Notes: a model not told the origin generated them from the sequence alone. DNA of 60,991 nt from Pseudomonadota bacterium (GCA_021847345.1 JAJZTW010000018.1:1-60991), one strand, 5' to 3'. Positions 18,097-28,010 are shown, numbered from the stretch's first letter. Numbers and translations are program-made.

Positions 18097-18112
18097 CTGT
18101 ATGAAAATACAG
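18097..18112 (-). promoter_or_regulatory. LexA binding site (SOS box) of recA
   Basis: The 16-base site is CTGTATTTTCATACAG on the leftward strand, a perfect CTGT-N8-ACAG match with a symmetrical CTGTAT/ATACAG core. Its position 75 bases upstream of the recA start fits repression of recA and the coupled recX. Confidence 0.93.
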
Positions 18113-18230
18113 GCGTCAGGCGCCGCGCGACGCGGCCGCCTGAAGCGGCAAGAGTGCTCCGCGCACTGTATCGCAAGCACGCGGCCAGCCCGGCGCAAGG
18201 GTGGCCCGCGCCGATGCGCGGTTCGCCGGC

Positions 18231-19271
18231 TCAGCCTGCGCCGCAGGCACGCCGAAGGCGGTCGCGCACGGCGTCCCACGGCGGCTGCTCGGGCACGGCC
18301 TCGACCCAGATCTCGCGCAATCCCAGCGCGTCGAGCTCGCGCAGCGCCGCGTACAAGCCCTGCGCGTAAGCCTCGGGAGCGCCCGGCAATCGGCGCCAGT
18401 TCGCATGCTGCGCGCCGGCTGGCGCGGCGCGCGGCGCCAGCACCCCGACCTGTCGCGACTGCGACGGCCACTGCGCATCGATCTGCGCCGCACTGCGCCG
18501 ATGCAACGGCGTGCGCGGCGCGTAATGGGAGGCCAGCGCGCCGGGCACGCGCGGCGCGCCGGGCGCCGCGGCTGCGCGCAGCTCGTCCGGCGCCACGCCG
18601 AGCACCCGCGCCAGCTCGGCCGCCGACAAGCCGCCGGGCCGCAGGATGCGCGGATTCGCGCAGCTGCAATCGACGATGGTGCTCTCGATGCCCACCGCGC
18701 ATTCCCCACCGTCGAGCACCATCGCCACCGCCGCGCCGAGTTCGGCGCGCACATGCTCGGCACGCGTCGGGCTGATGCGCCCGAAGCGGTTGGCCGACGG
18801 CGCCGCCAGGCCTCCCTGGCCGCCGTGCAGCAGCGCCAGCACGGCCTGCGCCACCGCATGGTCGGGGCAGCGCAGCGCGATGGTGTCCTGCCCCGCCGCG
18901 CAGACCCCGGCCACTCCTTCGCGACGCGGCAGCACCAGGGTCAGCGGCCCGGGCCAGAAGGCATCGATCAGGCGCTGCGCCGCCGGCGTGACGCGGGAAG
19001 CCCAGCGCAGCGGATCGGCATCGCGATGCAGGTGCACGATCACCGGATGGTCGGCCGGGCGGCCCTTGGCCGCGTAGATCGCGCGCACCGCGGAGTCGTT
19101 GGCGGCATCGGCCGCCAGCCCGTACACGGTCTCGGTGGGCAGTCCGACGAGTTCGCCGGCCTCCAGGCGGCGCACCGCCTGCTGGATGTCCGGCGCGGAC
19201 ACGACGGGCGCGGCCGGTGCGGCGCACGCGTCGGCGCCGGCCGTCGGGTTGCCTGCCTCGGGATTCGTCAC
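18231..19271 (-). CDS. tsaC: L-threonylcarbamoyladenylate synthase (Sua5/TsaC, long form)
   Basis: It makes threonylcarbamoyl-AMP from threonine, bicarbonate and ATP, the first step of the t6A modification of tRNAs reading ANN codons. The 346-residue product has the YrdC domain (GLPTETVYGLAADA, AKGRP, LAAPSANRFGRISPT) and, from about residue 210, the extra Sua5 domain. The GTG start overlaps the purK stop as GTGA. TsaB, needed for the next step, is encoded at 29.7-30.4 kb. Confidence 0.92.
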   Translation of the reverse strand: MTNPEAGNPTAGADACAAPAAPVVSAPDIQQAVRRLEAGELVGLPTETVYGLAADAANDSAVRAIYAAKGRPADHPVIVHLHRDADPLRWASRVTPAAQRLIDAFWPGPLTLVLPRREGVAGVCAAGQDTIALRCPDHAVAQAVLALLHGGQGGLAAPSANRFGRISPTRAEHVRAELGAAVAMVLDGGECAVGIESTIVDCSCANPRILRPGGLSAAELARVLGVAPDELRAAAAPGAPRVPGALASHYAPRTPLHRRSAAQIDAQWPSQSRQVGVLAPRAAPAGAQHANWRRLPGAPEAYAQGLYAALRELDALGLREIWVEAVPEQPPWDAVRDRLRRACGAG

Positions 19272-20443
19272 GGCGCCAGGCCCAGCAGCTCGCAGGCGCG
19301 TCGCTGCGCCTGCCGGACCTCGTCCAGGGTCGGCGCCGTGAAGGTCAGGTGCCCCATCTTGCGCGCTCGCCGCGGCTGATGCTTGCCGTACAGGTGCAGG
19401 TGCGCCCCGGGCAGCGCCAGCACCGCGGCCCAGTCGGGCTCGCGCTCGGCGCCGTGGGAGTCGAACCACAGGTCGCCCAGCAGGTTGAGCATCAGCGCGG
19501 CACTGTGGCGTCGCGGCTGCGGCAGCGGCGCGCCGACCAGGCAGCGCCACTGCAGCTCGAACTGCGACACGTCGCAGGAGTCGATCGTGTGGTGTCCGGA
19601 GTTGTGGGGCCGGGGAGCCATCTCGTTGGCCACCAGCGCGCCGTCGCGCGTGACGAAGAATTCCACGCACAGCACGCCGACATAGCCGAGTCCCTCGGCC
19701 ACGCCGCGCGCGGCGCGGACCGCGCGCTCGGCCAGCGCGTGGTCGATCACGCCATCGCCCACGGTGCTCGAGAACAGGATGCCGTCGCGATGCACGTTGC
19801 GCTGCGGCGGGAAATGCACCATGGCGCCGTCGGCGCCGCGCGCCAGCACCACCGACAACTCGAAATCCAGGTCCAGCCGGCGCTCCAGCACGCAGTCCAC
19901 GCCGCCGAGCTGGCGCCAGGCCGCGCCCAGCTCGCCGGCAGTGCGCACGCCGATCTGGCCCTTGCCGTCGTAGCCCATGCGCGCGGTCTTCAGGATCGCC
20001 GGGTACAGGTCCTGCGACTGCGCGGCACGACATTGCTCGTCGTTGCCGACCAGCGCGTGCGGCGCGCAAGCCACGCCCAGGCGCGTGAACAGGGCCTTCT
20101 CCTGCGCGCGGTCCTGGCACACCGCGACCGCCGGCGCATGGGGCGCCAGGCGCACGTGCGCGTCCAGCCAGCGCAGCGCGGCGGCCGGGACGTTCTCGAA
20201 CTCGATGGTCACGGCGCGCGCCTGGCGCGCCACTTCGTGCAGGCCGTCGGTATCGTCGTAGGCGCTGGCGACATGCCGCGTGGTGACCAGCGCGGCCGGC
20301 GAGCCTGCCTGGGGCTCGAGCACCACCACCTCGTAGCCGGCGGCCTGCGCCGACTGCGCGAACATGCGCCCGAGCTGGCCGCCGCCGAGCACCCCGAGCA
20401 CGGCCCCCGGGGCGATGAAGTCGCGCGCCGCCGCCTCGCTCAC
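19268..20443 (-). CDS. purK: N5-carboxyaminoimidazole ribonucleotide synthase
   Basis: It carboxylates aminoimidazole ribonucleotide using ATP in purine synthesis. The 391-residue ATP-grasp enzyme has the N-terminal LGGGQLGRM loop, the ATP-binding segment [14 protein letters not shown] and the catalytic [13 protein letters not shown] motif. Its start overlaps the purE stop as ATGA and its stop overlaps the sua5 start, making a tightly coupled purE-purK-sua5 unit. Confidence 0.96.
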   Translation of the reverse strand: MSEAAARDFIAPGAVLGVLGGGQLGRMFAQSAQAAGYEVVVLEPQAGSPAALVTTRHVASAYDDTDGLHEVARQARAVTIEFENVPAAALRWLDAHVRLAPHAPAVAVCQDRAQEKALFTRLGVACAPHALVGNDEQCRAAQSQDLYPAILKTARMGYDGKGQIGVRTAGELGAAWRQLGGVDCVLERRLDLDFELSVVLARGADGAMVHFPPQRNVHRDGILFSSTVGDGVIDHALAERAVRAARGVAEGLGYVGVLCVEFFVTRDGALVANEMAPRPHNSGHHTIDSCDVSQFELQWRCLVGAPLPQPRRHSAALMLNLLGDLWFDSHGAEREPDWAAVLALPGAHLHLYGKHQPRRARKMGHLTFTAPTLDEVRQAQRRACELLGLAP

Positions 20444-20937
20444 AGCGACACCCTCATGGCCGCGGCCTGCGCGGTCTGCTCGGCGCGGAACACCTCCAGG
20501 CGCTGCAGCAACGCGGCATCCGAGGCGGCCAGCATGGCGGCGGCGAACAACGCCGCGTTGGCCGCGCCGGCCTCGCCGATGGCGAAGGTGGCGACCGGCA
20601 CGCCCTTGGGCATCTGCACGATGGACAACAGCGAATCACGCCCCTGCAGGTAGCGCCCCGGCACCGGCACGCCCAGCACGGGCACCGTGGTCTTCGCCGC
20701 CAGCATGCCCGGCAGGTGGGCGGCGCCGCCGGCGCCGGCGATGATCGCCGACACCCCGCGGCTGCGCGCGGTGGCCGCGTACTCGAACATCGCGTCGGGC
20801 ATGCGATGCGCCGAGACCACCTGTGCCTCGAAGGGGATCTGCAGTCGCTGCAGCATCTGCGCCGCGTGCTGCATGACGTCCCAATCGGAACTCGACCCCA
20901 TGACCACGCCGACCAAGGCCATTTGCATCCCCTGCAT
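20440..20937 (-). CDS. purE: N5-carboxyaminoimidazole ribonucleotide mutase
   Basis: It moves the carboxyl group of N5-CAIR to C4, the step after PurK. The 165-residue protein has the substrate-loop motif [12 protein letters not shown], the catalytic SAHRMPD segment and AGGAAHLPG. Starts at 20937, 20928 and 20922 are all in frame; 20937 follows a GGTGGG run and 20922 follows AGGGG, so the exact start is open. Confidence 0.95.
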   Translation of the reverse strand: MQGMQMALVGVVMGSSSDWDVMQHAAQMLQRLQIPFEAQVVSAHRMPDAMFEYAATARSRGVSAIIAGAGGAAHLPGMLAAKTTVPVLGVPVPGRYLQGRDSLLSIVQMPKGVPVATFAIGEAGAANAALFAAAMLAASDAALLQRLEVFRAEQTAQAAAMRVSL

Positions 20938-21060
20938 GAAAACCCACCATTCTACCGGGGCCGGTATGCTTGCTGTTCGGCAGCTCGCTGCCTCCGCCGC
21001 GGGCCTGGAATATGGAGCTACAGCCCCCACATACTCGCGGACACTGGAGAAAAACTCACC

Positions 21061-21948
21061 ATGATCGAAGCAACCCTAGCGAATTTCGAGACCGAGGTGG
21101 TGGACGCCTCGCGCACCCTGCCGGTACTGGTCGACCTGTGGGCGCCGTGGTGCGGACCCTGCCGCACCCTCGGCCCGGTGCTGGAGAAGCTCGAAGGCGC
21201 CTACGAGGGGCGCTTCAAGCTGGTGAAAATCAACACCGAGGACGAACAGGACCTGGCGGCGGCCTTCGGCGTGCGCAGCATCCCGATGGTCGTGCTGCTC
21301 AAGGACGGCCAGCCGGTGGACGGTTTCGTCGGCGCTTTGCCCGAGGGCCAGATCCGCCAGTTCCTCGACCGTCACGTGCCGCCCGCCGAGCAGGCCGCGC
21401 CCGAAGCGCAGGCGGACGCCGCGGCGAGCCCGCAGGACCCGGCGGACGAGCTCCAGGGCCTGCAGCAGTCGCTGCAGGCCAACCCGGCCGATGACGCGCT
21501 GCGCGTCGACGTCGTGCACCGCCTCATGCTGCTCGATCGCCTCGACGAGGCGCGCGAGGTGTTCGAACCCCTGCTGGGCAAGCTGGCCACCGACCAGCAC
21601 GCCACCGCGCTGAAGGAATGGATGGACGCCATCGACGCCAGCGCGCAGGCAGCGCCCGACGAGCAGCTCGCCGCGCGCATCGCCGCCGACCGGCGCGACT
21701 TCGACGCGCGCTTCACGCTGGCGCGCCGGCGCATGGCGCAGCGCCAGTGGACCGCGGCGATGGACGAGTTGCTGGAGATCCTGATGCGCGACAAGAACTG
21801 GAACGACCAGGCCGCGCGCAAGGCCTACGTGGCGGTGCTCGAGCTCATGGCGCCGGCGCCGCAGAAGACCACCGACGGCCAGCCGCCGGCCTCCGATCCC
21901 ACGGTGGACAGCTACCGCCGGCGCCTGAGCATGACGGTGCTCAGCTGA
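21061..21948 (+). CDS. Thioredoxin-TPR co-chaperone (YbbN/CnoX type)
   Basis: This 295-residue cytoplasmic protein joins a thioredoxin domain (1-107) to a helical TPR region (about 130-290). Unlike E. coli CnoX, which has lost the classical active site, this one keeps Trp-Cys-Gly-Pro-Cys (Cys31 and Cys34), so it could be both a thioredoxin and a holdase. A GGAG site precedes the start. It is divergent from purE and convergent with purC. Confidence 0.9.
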   Translation: MIEATLANFETEVVDASRTLPVLVDLWAPWCGPCRTLGPVLEKLEGAYEGRFKLVKINTEDEQDLAAAFGVRSIPMVVLLKDGQPVDGFVGALPEGQIRQFLDRHVPPAEQAAPEAQADAAASPQDPADELQGLQQSLQANPADDALRVDVVHRLMLLDRLDEAREVFEPLLGKLATDQHATALKEWMDAIDASAQAAPDEQLAARIAADRRDFDARFTLARRRMAQRQWTAAMDELLEILMRDKNWNDQAARKAYVAVLELMAPAPQKTTDGQPPASDPTVDSYRRRLSMTVLS

Positions 21949-21984
21949 CGCGGGCCGCGCGGGGGCCTGAGCAGCCGCGCCGCG

Positions 21985-22884
21985 TCAGGCGGCCTGCGGC
22001 CCGGTCAGGCGCTGCAAGGCCTCGCGGTAGCGGGCCGAAGTCGCCTCCACCACCTCGGCGGGCAGCGCGGGCGCCGGGGCCCGCTTGTTCCAGCCCGGCA
22101 CCTGCTCCAGCCAGTCGCGCAGGTACTGCTTGTCGAAACTCGGCGGAGAGATGCCCTCGCGCCACTGATCGGCCGGCCAGAAGCGCGACGAATCGGGGGT
22201 GAGTGCCTCGTCCATCCAGACCAGGCGGTCCTGCGTGTCGAGCCCGAACTCGAACTTGGTGTCGGCCAGGATGATGCCACGCGACTGCGCGTGCGCTGCG
22301 GCACGGCCGTAGATCTCCAGGCTGACGTCGCGGATCTGCGACGCGACCTCGACGCCGACCATGCGCACCATGTGGCCGAAGTCGATGTTCTCGTCGTGCT
22401 CGCCCATTTCCGCCTTCGTCGCCGGAGTGAAGATGGGATGCGGCAGGCGCGCCGCCTGCTGCAGGCCCTTGGGAAGCGCGATGTCGCACACCTTGCCGTC
22501 GGCCTGGTAGTCCTTCCATCCCGAGCCGGCCAGGTAGCCGCGGACCACGGCCTCGATGGGCAGCGCGCGCAGGCGCCGCACCACGAGGGCGCGTCCGCGG
22601 ACCTGGTCGCGCTCGGCGGGCGCCACCACCGACTCGGGGTCGATGCTGGTGAGATGATTGGGAATCACGTCCTCGAGCAGGCCGAACCAGAAACGGGAGA
22701 TCTCGGTGAGGGTGCGCCCCTTGCCGGGAATGCCCTGGTCCATGATCACGTCGAAGGCGGAGATGCGATCGGTGGCGACCATCAGCAGCAGGTCGTCGCC
22801 GACGGCGTAGTTGTCGCGCACCTTGCCGCGGCCGACCAGCGGCAGGGATTGGATCGAGGTGCTGAGCAGGGGCGTTTCGGTCAT
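21985..22884 (-). CDS. purC: SAICAR synthase (phosphoribosylaminoimidazole-succinocarboxamide synthase)
   Basis: It joins CAIR with aspartate using ATP, the purine step after PurE. The 299-residue product is the longer, yeast-like form. Motifs include [13 protein letters not shown] (ATP binding), [25 protein letters not shown] and [15 protein letters not shown] -10-like box lies at 22984-22989, about 100 bases upstream, without a clear -35. The PurE, PurK and PurC genes are split here by the thioredoxin gene. Confidence 0.96.
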   Translation of the reverse strand: MTETPLLSTSIQSLPLVGRGKVRDNYAVGDDLLLMVATDRISAFDVIMDQGIPGKGRTLTEISRFWFGLLEDVIPNHLTSIDPESVVAPAERDQVRGRALVVRRLRALPIEAVVRGYLAGSGWKDYQADGKVCDIALPKGLQQAARLPHPIFTPATKAEMGEHDENIDFGHMVRMVGVEVASQIRDVSLEIYGRAAAHAQSRGIILADTKFEFGLDTQDRLVWMDEALTPDSSRFWPADQWREGISPPSFDKQYLRDWLEQVPGWNKRAPAPALPAEVVEATSARYREALQRLTGPQAA

Positions 22885-23004
22885 GCGCGGAACAGGCGTT
22901 GGGCCAGGCGCATCGGCGACGCGCGCCCGGAAAAAAGAATCGCCCGCAGCGCCGACCGGCGGCACGACGGGCCCACGACGTCTATTGTAGGCAGCGCGCG
23001 GGAA

Positions 23005-24159
23005 TCACCGCGCCGAGGCTCGCCGCGCGCGCACCGCGTCGGCCAGTTCGGTGACGAGTCGAATCGAGTCGTCCCAGCCCAGGCAGGCGTCGGTGATGCT
23101 CTGGCCGTAGGTCAGGCTGGCCGGGTCGTGCTGCCCGGGGTTGAATTTCTGCGCCGCGCCGACCAGGTGGCTCTCGGCCATGACCCCGAAGATGCGACGC
23201 TCGCCGGCGCGCAACTGCGCCGCCAGGTCGGCGGCCACGACCAGCTGGCGCTCGTGCTGCTTGAGGCTGTTGGCGTGCGAGCAGTCGATCATCAGGCGGC
23301 AGGGCAGCGACGCGGCCTGCAGCTGCTCGCAGGCGGCGCGCACGCTGGCCGCGTCGTAATTGGGCTGGCTTCCCCCGCGCAGGATCACGTGCGTGTCCTG
23401 GTTGCCGCGGGTCTGCACGATGGATACCTGCCCGCTCTTGTGCACCGACAGGAAGGAATGCGCACGCCGCGCGGCCTGGATGGCGTCGATGGCGATGCGC
23501 AGGTTGCCGTCGGTGCCGTTCTTGAACCCGATGGGCGCCGACAGGCCCGAGGCCAGTTCGCGGTGTACCTGGCTTTCGGTGGTGCGCGCTCCGATGGCGC
23601 CCCAGGAGATCAGGTCGCCGATGTATTGCGGGGAAATCACGTCCAGGAATTCACTTCCCGCGGGCACGCCGAGACGGTTGATGTCGATCAGCAGCTCACG
23701 CGCGATGCGCAGGCCGTCGTCGATGCGATAGCTCTGGTCGAGGTACGGGTCGTTGATCAGGCCCTTCCACCCCACGGTGGTGCGCGGCTTCTCGAAATAC
23801 ACCCGCATGACGATTTCCAGCGCATCCGCGTGGCGCCGGCGCAACTCGAGCAAACGCTCGGCGTACTCGAGCGCGGCACGCGGATCGTGGATCGAGCACG
23901 GTCCGATGACCAGCAGCAGGCGGTCGTCCTGCCCCTGCACGATCCTGTGCACGGCGCGCCGCGTGTCGCCGACCAGGGTTTCCACCGCCGTGCCGGCGAT
24001 GGGCAGGCGGCGGATGAGCTGCTCGGGCGTCGGCAGCGGGCGCACATCCTCGACGCGTTCGTCGTCGGTCGAGGACGTGCGCTCGGGAGTCTGCATGCCG
24101 GGCCTGTCGGCGGCCTGGCGGGGTGCGAAATCGGGACTGGCGGGGTCGAGCATGGACAT
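23005..24159 (-). CDS. aroG: 3-deoxy-7-phosphoheptulonate synthase, class I (DAHP synthase)
   Basis: It condenses phosphoenolpyruvate with erythrose 4-phosphate, the first step to Phe, Tyr and Trp. The 384-residue class I enzyme shows LLLVIGPCSIHDP, MRVYFEKPRTTVGWKG, SWGAIGARTTESQ, GFKNGTDGN and MIDCSHANS. Two ATGs (24159, 24153) are served by AGGAG sites. Upstream is an aromatic-rich leader peptide and a terminator, so transcription is probably controlled by attenuation rather than only by enzyme feedback. Which of the three aromatic amino acids inhibits the enzyme cannot be told. Confidence 0.95.
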   Translation of the reverse strand: MSMLDPASPDFAPRQAADRPGMQTPERTSSTDDERVEDVRPLPTPEQLIRRLPIAGTAVETLVGDTRRAVHRIVQGQDDRLLLVIGPCSIHDPRAALEYAERLLELRRRHADALEIVMRVYFEKPRTTVGWKGLINDPYLDQSYRIDDGLRIARELLIDINRLGVPAGSEFLDVISPQYIGDLISWGAIGARTTESQVHRELASGLSAPIGFKNGTDGNLRIAIDAIQAARRAHSFLSVHKSGQVSIVQTRGNQDTHVILRGGSQPNYDAASVRAACEQLQAASLPCRLMIDCSHANSLKQHERQLVVAADLAAQLRAGERRIFGVMAESHLVGAAQKFNPGQHDPASLTYGQSITDACLGWDDSIRLVTELADAVRARRASAR

Positions 24160-24200
24160 CTCCTGGTGCTCCTGGTTCGGAAACCGGCAGGGCCCCGGCG

Positions 24201-24232
24201 AAAAAAAACCGCCGGGCTCGGCCGGCGGTTTT
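24201..24232 (-). terminator. Attenuator (intrinsic terminator) of the DAHP synthase gene
   Basis: On the leftward strand AAAACCGCCGG and CCGGCGGTTTT form a perfect 11-bp stem with a 6-base loop, followed by four more Ts (eight in a row). It lies between the leader peptide stop (24250) and the aroG start (24159), so it must be bypassed to express aroG. Its 5' arm CCGCCGGC is complementary to GCCGGCGG inside the leader peptide gene (24275-24282), which gives a competing antiterminator stem. Confidence 0.85.
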
Positions 24233-24249
24233 CGAGGAATTCTTGGGGT

Positions 24250-24333
24250 TCAGCTCAAACTCTTCCCTCTCCCTCCGCCGGCGCGGTGCGAGAACCAAAA
24301 AAAGCCGTAAAACCAAAAGCGCGGGGAAGTCAT
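24250..24333 (-). CDS. Aromatic-rich leader peptide of the DAHP synthase gene
   Basis: This small gene encodes 27 residues with the run F-W-F-Y-G-F-F-W-F at positions 6-14: five Phe, two Trp and one Tyr. The codons are TTT, TGG, TTT, TAC, GGC, TTT, TTT, TGG, TTC. The stop is 17 bases before the attenuator stem. A ribosome stalled on these codons for lack of charged aromatic tRNAs would leave GCCGGCGG (24275-24282) free to pair with the terminator's 5' arm, letting RNA polymerase read into aroG. A further pairing, CTTCCC (24324-24329) with GGGAAG (24262-24267), could compete when translation is absent. No strong ribosome binding site is visible. Confidence 0.82.
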   Translation of the reverse strand: MTSPRFWFYGFFWFSHRAGGGRGKSLS

Positions 24334-24356
24334 GGCAGGTCGAGTCTGGAAGGCCC

Positions 24357-24362
24357 AGTATA
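24357..24362 (-). promoter_or_regulatory. Candidate -10 box for the leader-aroG transcript
   Basis: TATACT (5 of 6 consensus bases) on the leftward strand lies about 24 bases before the leader peptide ATG. Initiation about 7 bases downstream would give a leader RNA of about 190 nt before aroG. No good -35 box stands at the right distance. Confidence 0.45.
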
Positions 24363-24427
24363 GCCAGGAGTGCCACGTCGCGCCAGCGCCGCGGCGCGAC
24401 GGCAACACAGCCCGCCGGGCGGGCAGC

Positions 24428-24964
24428 TCAGCGCCGCCGCGGCCACATGCGGTGCATCGTGTCGTCACGCAGCACGACGGCGTGGTAGAGCGCGCCCGCC
24501 ACGTGCAGCCCGATGGCGCCGAGCAGAACGTAGGCCACGAACTGATGCACGTCGCCGAGCTCGTGGGCCCACGCGGCGCCCGCGGGCGCCAGCGCCGGCA
24601 GGCTCAGCACGCCCGCCAGGTGGACCGTCCACGCACGCGACGAGGCATTCGCCCAGCCCAGCAGCGGCAGCACGAGGAACCCGGCATACAACACCCCGTG
24701 CACCAGTTTGGCCAGGTGTTCCTGCCAGACCGGTCCGGCCAGCAGCGCGGGAGCTCCGGCCGCCGCGCGCCACACCAGGCGAAGCACCATCAGCGCCAGG
24801 ATGCTGGTGCCCACGCCGATGTGCCAGGCGATCAGCCCGACGGGCTGGGTGTCGCGGCGAACGTCTGGCATCAGCCACGCCAGCACGAACTCCACCGCGA
24901 TGAGAAGCACGATGGCCCAGTGCATGGCTCGGGCGACGGGGTTGTAGACGGACGTTTCGGACAT
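24428..24964 (-). CDS. Cytochrome b561-family membrane protein
   Basis: This 178-residue inner-membrane protein has four hydrophobic helices and the His residues expected for two b-type hemes: RAMHWAIV (about 15), LIAWHIGVG (about 48) and, in the last helix pair, DVHQFVAYVLLGAIGLHVAGALYH. Relatives pass electrons from quinol or accept them from superoxide. A small G/C-rich palindrome follows the stop, then the aroG leader region. The substrate is not predictable. Confidence 0.88.
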   Translation of the reverse strand: MSETSVYNPVARAMHWAIVLLIAVEFVLAWLMPDVRRDTQPVGLIAWHIGVGTSILALMVLRLVWRAAAGAPALLAGPVWQEHLAKLVHGVLYAGFLVLPLLGWANASSRAWTVHLAGVLSLPALAPAGAAWAHELGDVHQFVAYVLLGAIGLHVAGALYHAVVLRDDTMHRMWPRRR

Positions 24965-25062
24965 GGCTGGCTCCCGGTGGTAACCCCTACATTCAACCAG
25001 GAATTACTGAGCCCGGACTTAGCTTGGCGCACGGCTGGCGCACAGCCCGCGCCCGCGTCGGC

Positions 25063-26526
25063 TCAGCCGGTCCCGCCGACCGTGACGCGGTCGATGCGCA
25101 AGGTCGGCTGGCCCACCCCCACCGGCACGCTCTGGCCTTCCTTGCCGCAGGTTCCCACGCCCGGGTCGAGTTGCATGTCGTTGCCGATCATGCTCACGCG
25201 GGTCAGCACGTCGGGGCCGTTGCCGATCAGCGTGGCGCCCTTGACCGGGTATTGCATGCGCCCGTTCTCGACCCACCACGCCTCGCTGGCGGAGAACACG
25301 AACTTGCCGCTGGTGATGTCGACCTGGCCGCCGCCGAAATTCACCGCGTACAGACCGCGATCCAGGCTGGCGACGATTTCCCGCGGATCCTTGTCCCCGG
25401 CCAGCATGTAGGTGTTGGTCATGCGGGGCATCGGCACGCTCGCATAGCTCTCGCGCCGGGCGTTTCCGGTGGGCTTGCGCTTCATCAGGCGCGCATTGAG
25501 CGAATCCTGCATGTAGTCGACCAGCACGCCATCCTCGATCAGCACCGTGCGCTCGGTCGGGTGGCCCTCGTCGTCGATGTTGAGCGAACCGCGGCGTCCG
25601 GGCAGCGTGCCGTCGTCCAGCACCGTCACTCCGGGCGCCGCCACGCGCTGGCCGATGCGTCCGGCGAAGGCGCTCGAGCCCTTGCGATTGAAGTCGCCCT
25701 CGAGCCCGTGCCCGATCGCTTCGTGCAACAGCACGCCGGGCCAGCCCGGCCCCAGCACCACGCTCATCTCGCCGGCCGGCGCGGGGCGCGAATCCAGGTT
25801 CAGCACGGCCTGGCGCACGGCCTCCTCGACATGCTCGCGCAGCGTGGCCTCGTCGAAACGGCTGAGCGCGTAGCGACCGCCACCGCCCGACGAACCGGTC
25901 TCGCGCCGCCCGCCCTGCTCGACGATCACGCTGACGCTCAGGCGCACCAGCGGGCGCACGTCGGCGGCCAGCAGGCCGTTGGCGCGCATGACCAGCACGA
26001 CGTCGTATTCGCCGGCCAGCCCGGCCATGACCTGGACCACGCGAGGGTCGACGTCGCGCGCCATCTCGTCGGCGCGCGCCAGCAGCGCCACCTTGGCCGC
26101 CGAGTCCAGCGCCGGCAGCGGATCCAGCGCTTCGTACAGCTGGTGCCCACCCGTCAGCTGCGACACCGGCCCCAGGCGCACGCGCCCGCGGCCCTGGCGC
26201 GCGATGGCGCGAACCGTGCCCGCGGCCTGCATCAGGCGTTCGGCGGAAATGTCGTCGGAGTAGGCGAAGGCCGTCTTGTCGCCGTCGATGGCGCGGATGC
26301 CGAAACCCTGCTCGATACCGAAACTGCCGCTCTTGACCAGTCCCTCCTCGAGACTCCAGCTTTCCGAGCGCGTGTACTGCAGGTACACGTCGGCATCGTC
26401 CAGGCGATGCTCGAACGCGCTGGCCAGCGCGCGCTGCAGGGTGGACTCGTCGATGCCGTAGGGCTCGAGCAACAGTCTGCGCGCCTCGTTCAGGCGCAGC
26501 AAGGCGGGTTCGGTGGCGGTATTCAT
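25063..26526 (-). CDS. tldD: Metalloprotease TldD
   Basis: TldD works with TldE (PmbA) to cleave unfolded peptides, including microcin B17 precursor and CcdA in E. coli. The 487-residue protein has the zinc motif HEAIGHGLEGD (His268, Glu269, His273), and the conserved C-terminal cysteine region DPGVGTCGKEGQ. Its partner gene is not in the window. It follows moaC by 57 bases on the same strand. Confidence 0.95.
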   Translation of the reverse strand: MNTATEPALLRLNEARRLLLEPYGIDESTLQRALASAFEHRLDDADVYLQYTRSESWSLEEGLVKSGSFGIEQGFGIRAIDGDKTAFAYSDDISAERLMQAAGTVRAIARQGRGRVRLGPVSQLTGGHQLYEALDPLPALDSAAKVALLARADEMARDVDPRVVQVMAGLAGEYDVVLVMRANGLLAADVRPLVRLSVSVIVEQGGRRETGSSGGGGRYALSRFDEATLREHVEEAVRQAVLNLDSRPAPAGEMSVVLGPGWPGVLLHEAIGHGLEGDFNRKGSSAFAGRIGQRVAAPGVTVLDDGTLPGRRGSLNIDDEGHPTERTVLIEDGVLVDYMQDSLNARLMKRKPTGNARRESYASVPMPRMTNTYMLAGDKDPREIVASLDRGLYAVNFGGGQVDITSGKFVFSASEAWWVENGRMQYPVKGATLIGNGPDVLTRVSMIGNDMQLDPGVGTCGKEGQSVPVGVGQPTLRIDRVTVGGTG

Positions 26527-26583
26527 GGCCCGATTGTAGAAGCCGCGCCGCCCACCTGCCGGCGGTGCCTGTGCCCGGTAGCC

Positions 26584-27099
26584 TCAGGCGCTCGTCTCGG
26601 ACCCTGCCACCCAGTCCCCCGACTTGCCGCCGTGCTTTTCCAGCAGGCGCACGTCGGTGATGGTCATGCCGCGATCGACGGCCTTGCACATGTCGTAGAC
26701 GGTGAGCAGGCCGACCTGCACGGCGGTCAGGGCTTCCATTTCCACGCCCGTGCGCCCGTGGGTCTCGGCACGCGCGGTACAGCGCACGGCGCAGGTCTCG
26801 CGCTCGATGCTCAGGTCCACGCTGACGCGGGTCAGCGCGATCGGATGACACAGCGGGATCAGGTCGGCGGTTCGCTTGGCACCCATGATGGCCGCCAGGC
26901 GCGCCACGCCCAGCACGTCGCCCTTGCGCGCCGTGCCGGATTCGATCAGCGCGAGGGTCTGTGGCAGCATGCGGATGACGCCGCTGGCCACCGCCACGCG
27001 GGCCGTCTCGGCCTTGGCGCCGACGTCGACCATGTGGGCCTGGCCGGCGGCGTCGAAATGGGTCAGCGGCGAACCGGCCGGGGATTCAGAGGAGGACAT
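26584..27099 (-). CDS. moaC: Cyclic pyranopterin monophosphate synthase
   Basis: With MoaA it makes cyclic pyranopterin, the first intermediate of molybdenum cofactor. The 171-residue product has the family start ([23 protein letters not shown]), [11 protein letters not shown], and [20 protein letters not shown] with the catalytic Lys in MCKAVD. A GTG at 27135, overlapping the pyrF stop as GTGA, would add 12 residues; the ATG at 27099 gives the usual length. A molybdopterin enzyme is encoded at 41.8-43.9 kb. Confidence 0.94.
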   Translation of the reverse strand: MSSSESPAGSPLTHFDAAGQAHMVDVGAKAETARVAVASGVIRMLPQTLALIESGTARKGDVLGVARLAAIMGAKRTADLIPLCHPIALTRVSVDLSIERETCAVRCTARAETHGRTGVEMEALTAVQVGLLTVYDMCKAVDRGMTITDVRLLEKHGGKSGDWVAGSETSA

Positions 27100-27131
27100 G
27101 GCGTGGGCTGCGTCGGGTTGCGCGCGAACGC

Positions 27132-27959
27132 TCACAGCGGCGCCAGCGCCGCCATCGCGTCGCGCAGGCGCGTGGCCTCGGCACGAGCCGCTGCGGCGTA
27201 GTCGCGCCCGGCCGACGCGTACAGCACGCTGCGCGACGCGTTGATCAGGAAATGGTCGCCGGCGGCACGCACCGTGGCCTCGAGTTCACCACCCTGGGCG
27301 CCCACCCCCGGGATGAGCAGCGGCAGGCTCGGTGCGATGGCGCGCACGGCCTCGATGTCGTGCGGGCGCGTGGCGCCGGTGACCAGCCCGAGCTGGCCGG
27401 TACGGTTCCAGTCGCCGGCCACCAGGCGGGCCACGCGCTCGAACACGCGCTCGGCCGGCGCGTCCGCGGCGCCGCTCAGGCCCAGCGCCTGCAGGTCGTC
27501 GCTGCCGGGGTTGGAGGTGCGGCAGAGCACGAACAGGCCGCGATCGGGGTGCGCGTCCATGTAGGGGTCCAGCGAGTCGCGGCCCATGAAGGGCGACACG
27601 GTCAACGCGTCGGCCCCGTAGCGCTCGAAGGCCTCGCGTGCGTAATGCCGCGCGGTGGAGCCGATGTCGCCCCGCTTGGCGTCCAGGATCACCGGGACCC
27701 CCGGCGCGGTGTCGTGGATATGGCGGATCAGGCGCTCGAGCTGGGCCTCCCCGGCGACCGCGGCGAAATGCGCGATCTGCGGCTTGTAGGCGCACACCAG
27801 GTCGGCCGTGGCGTCGACCATCGCCGCGCAGAAGTCGTACAGGCGGGTCGTGTCGCGAGTCCACGGCGCCGGCAGGCGCTCGGGTTCGGGATCCAGGCCC
27901 AGGCACAGGCGGCTGGAATTGCGGCGGCAGGCGCCGCGCCATTGATCGACGAAGGACAT
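27132..27959 (-). CDS. pyrF: Orotidine 5'-phosphate decarboxylase, type 2
   Basis: It converts OMP to UMP, the last step of pyrimidine synthesis. The 275-residue length and the N-terminus ([23 protein letters not shown]) fit the longer type 2 form. The catalytic motif [11 protein letters not shown] and the phosphate-binding loop [10 protein letters not shown] are present. ATGs at 27959 and 27968 are both possible. The tandem repeat array lies just upstream. Confidence 0.95.
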   Translation of the reverse strand: MSFVDQWRGACRRNSSRLCLGLDPEPERLPAPWTRDTTRLYDFCAAMVDATADLVCAYKPQIAHFAAVAGEAQLERLIRHIHDTAPGVPVILDAKRGDIGSTARHYAREAFERYGADALTVSPFMGRDSLDPYMDAHPDRGLFVLCRTSNPGSDDLQALGLSGAADAPAERVFERVARLVAGDWNRTGQLGLVTGATRPHDIEAVRAIAPSLPLLIPGVGAQGGELEATVRAAGDHFLINASRSVLYASAGRDYAAAARAEATRLRDAMAALAPL

Positions 27960-28010
27960 GGCGCGCATTCTAGAAGCGTGGAAGCGCGCGCGGGGCGCGA
28001 CGCGGACAGG

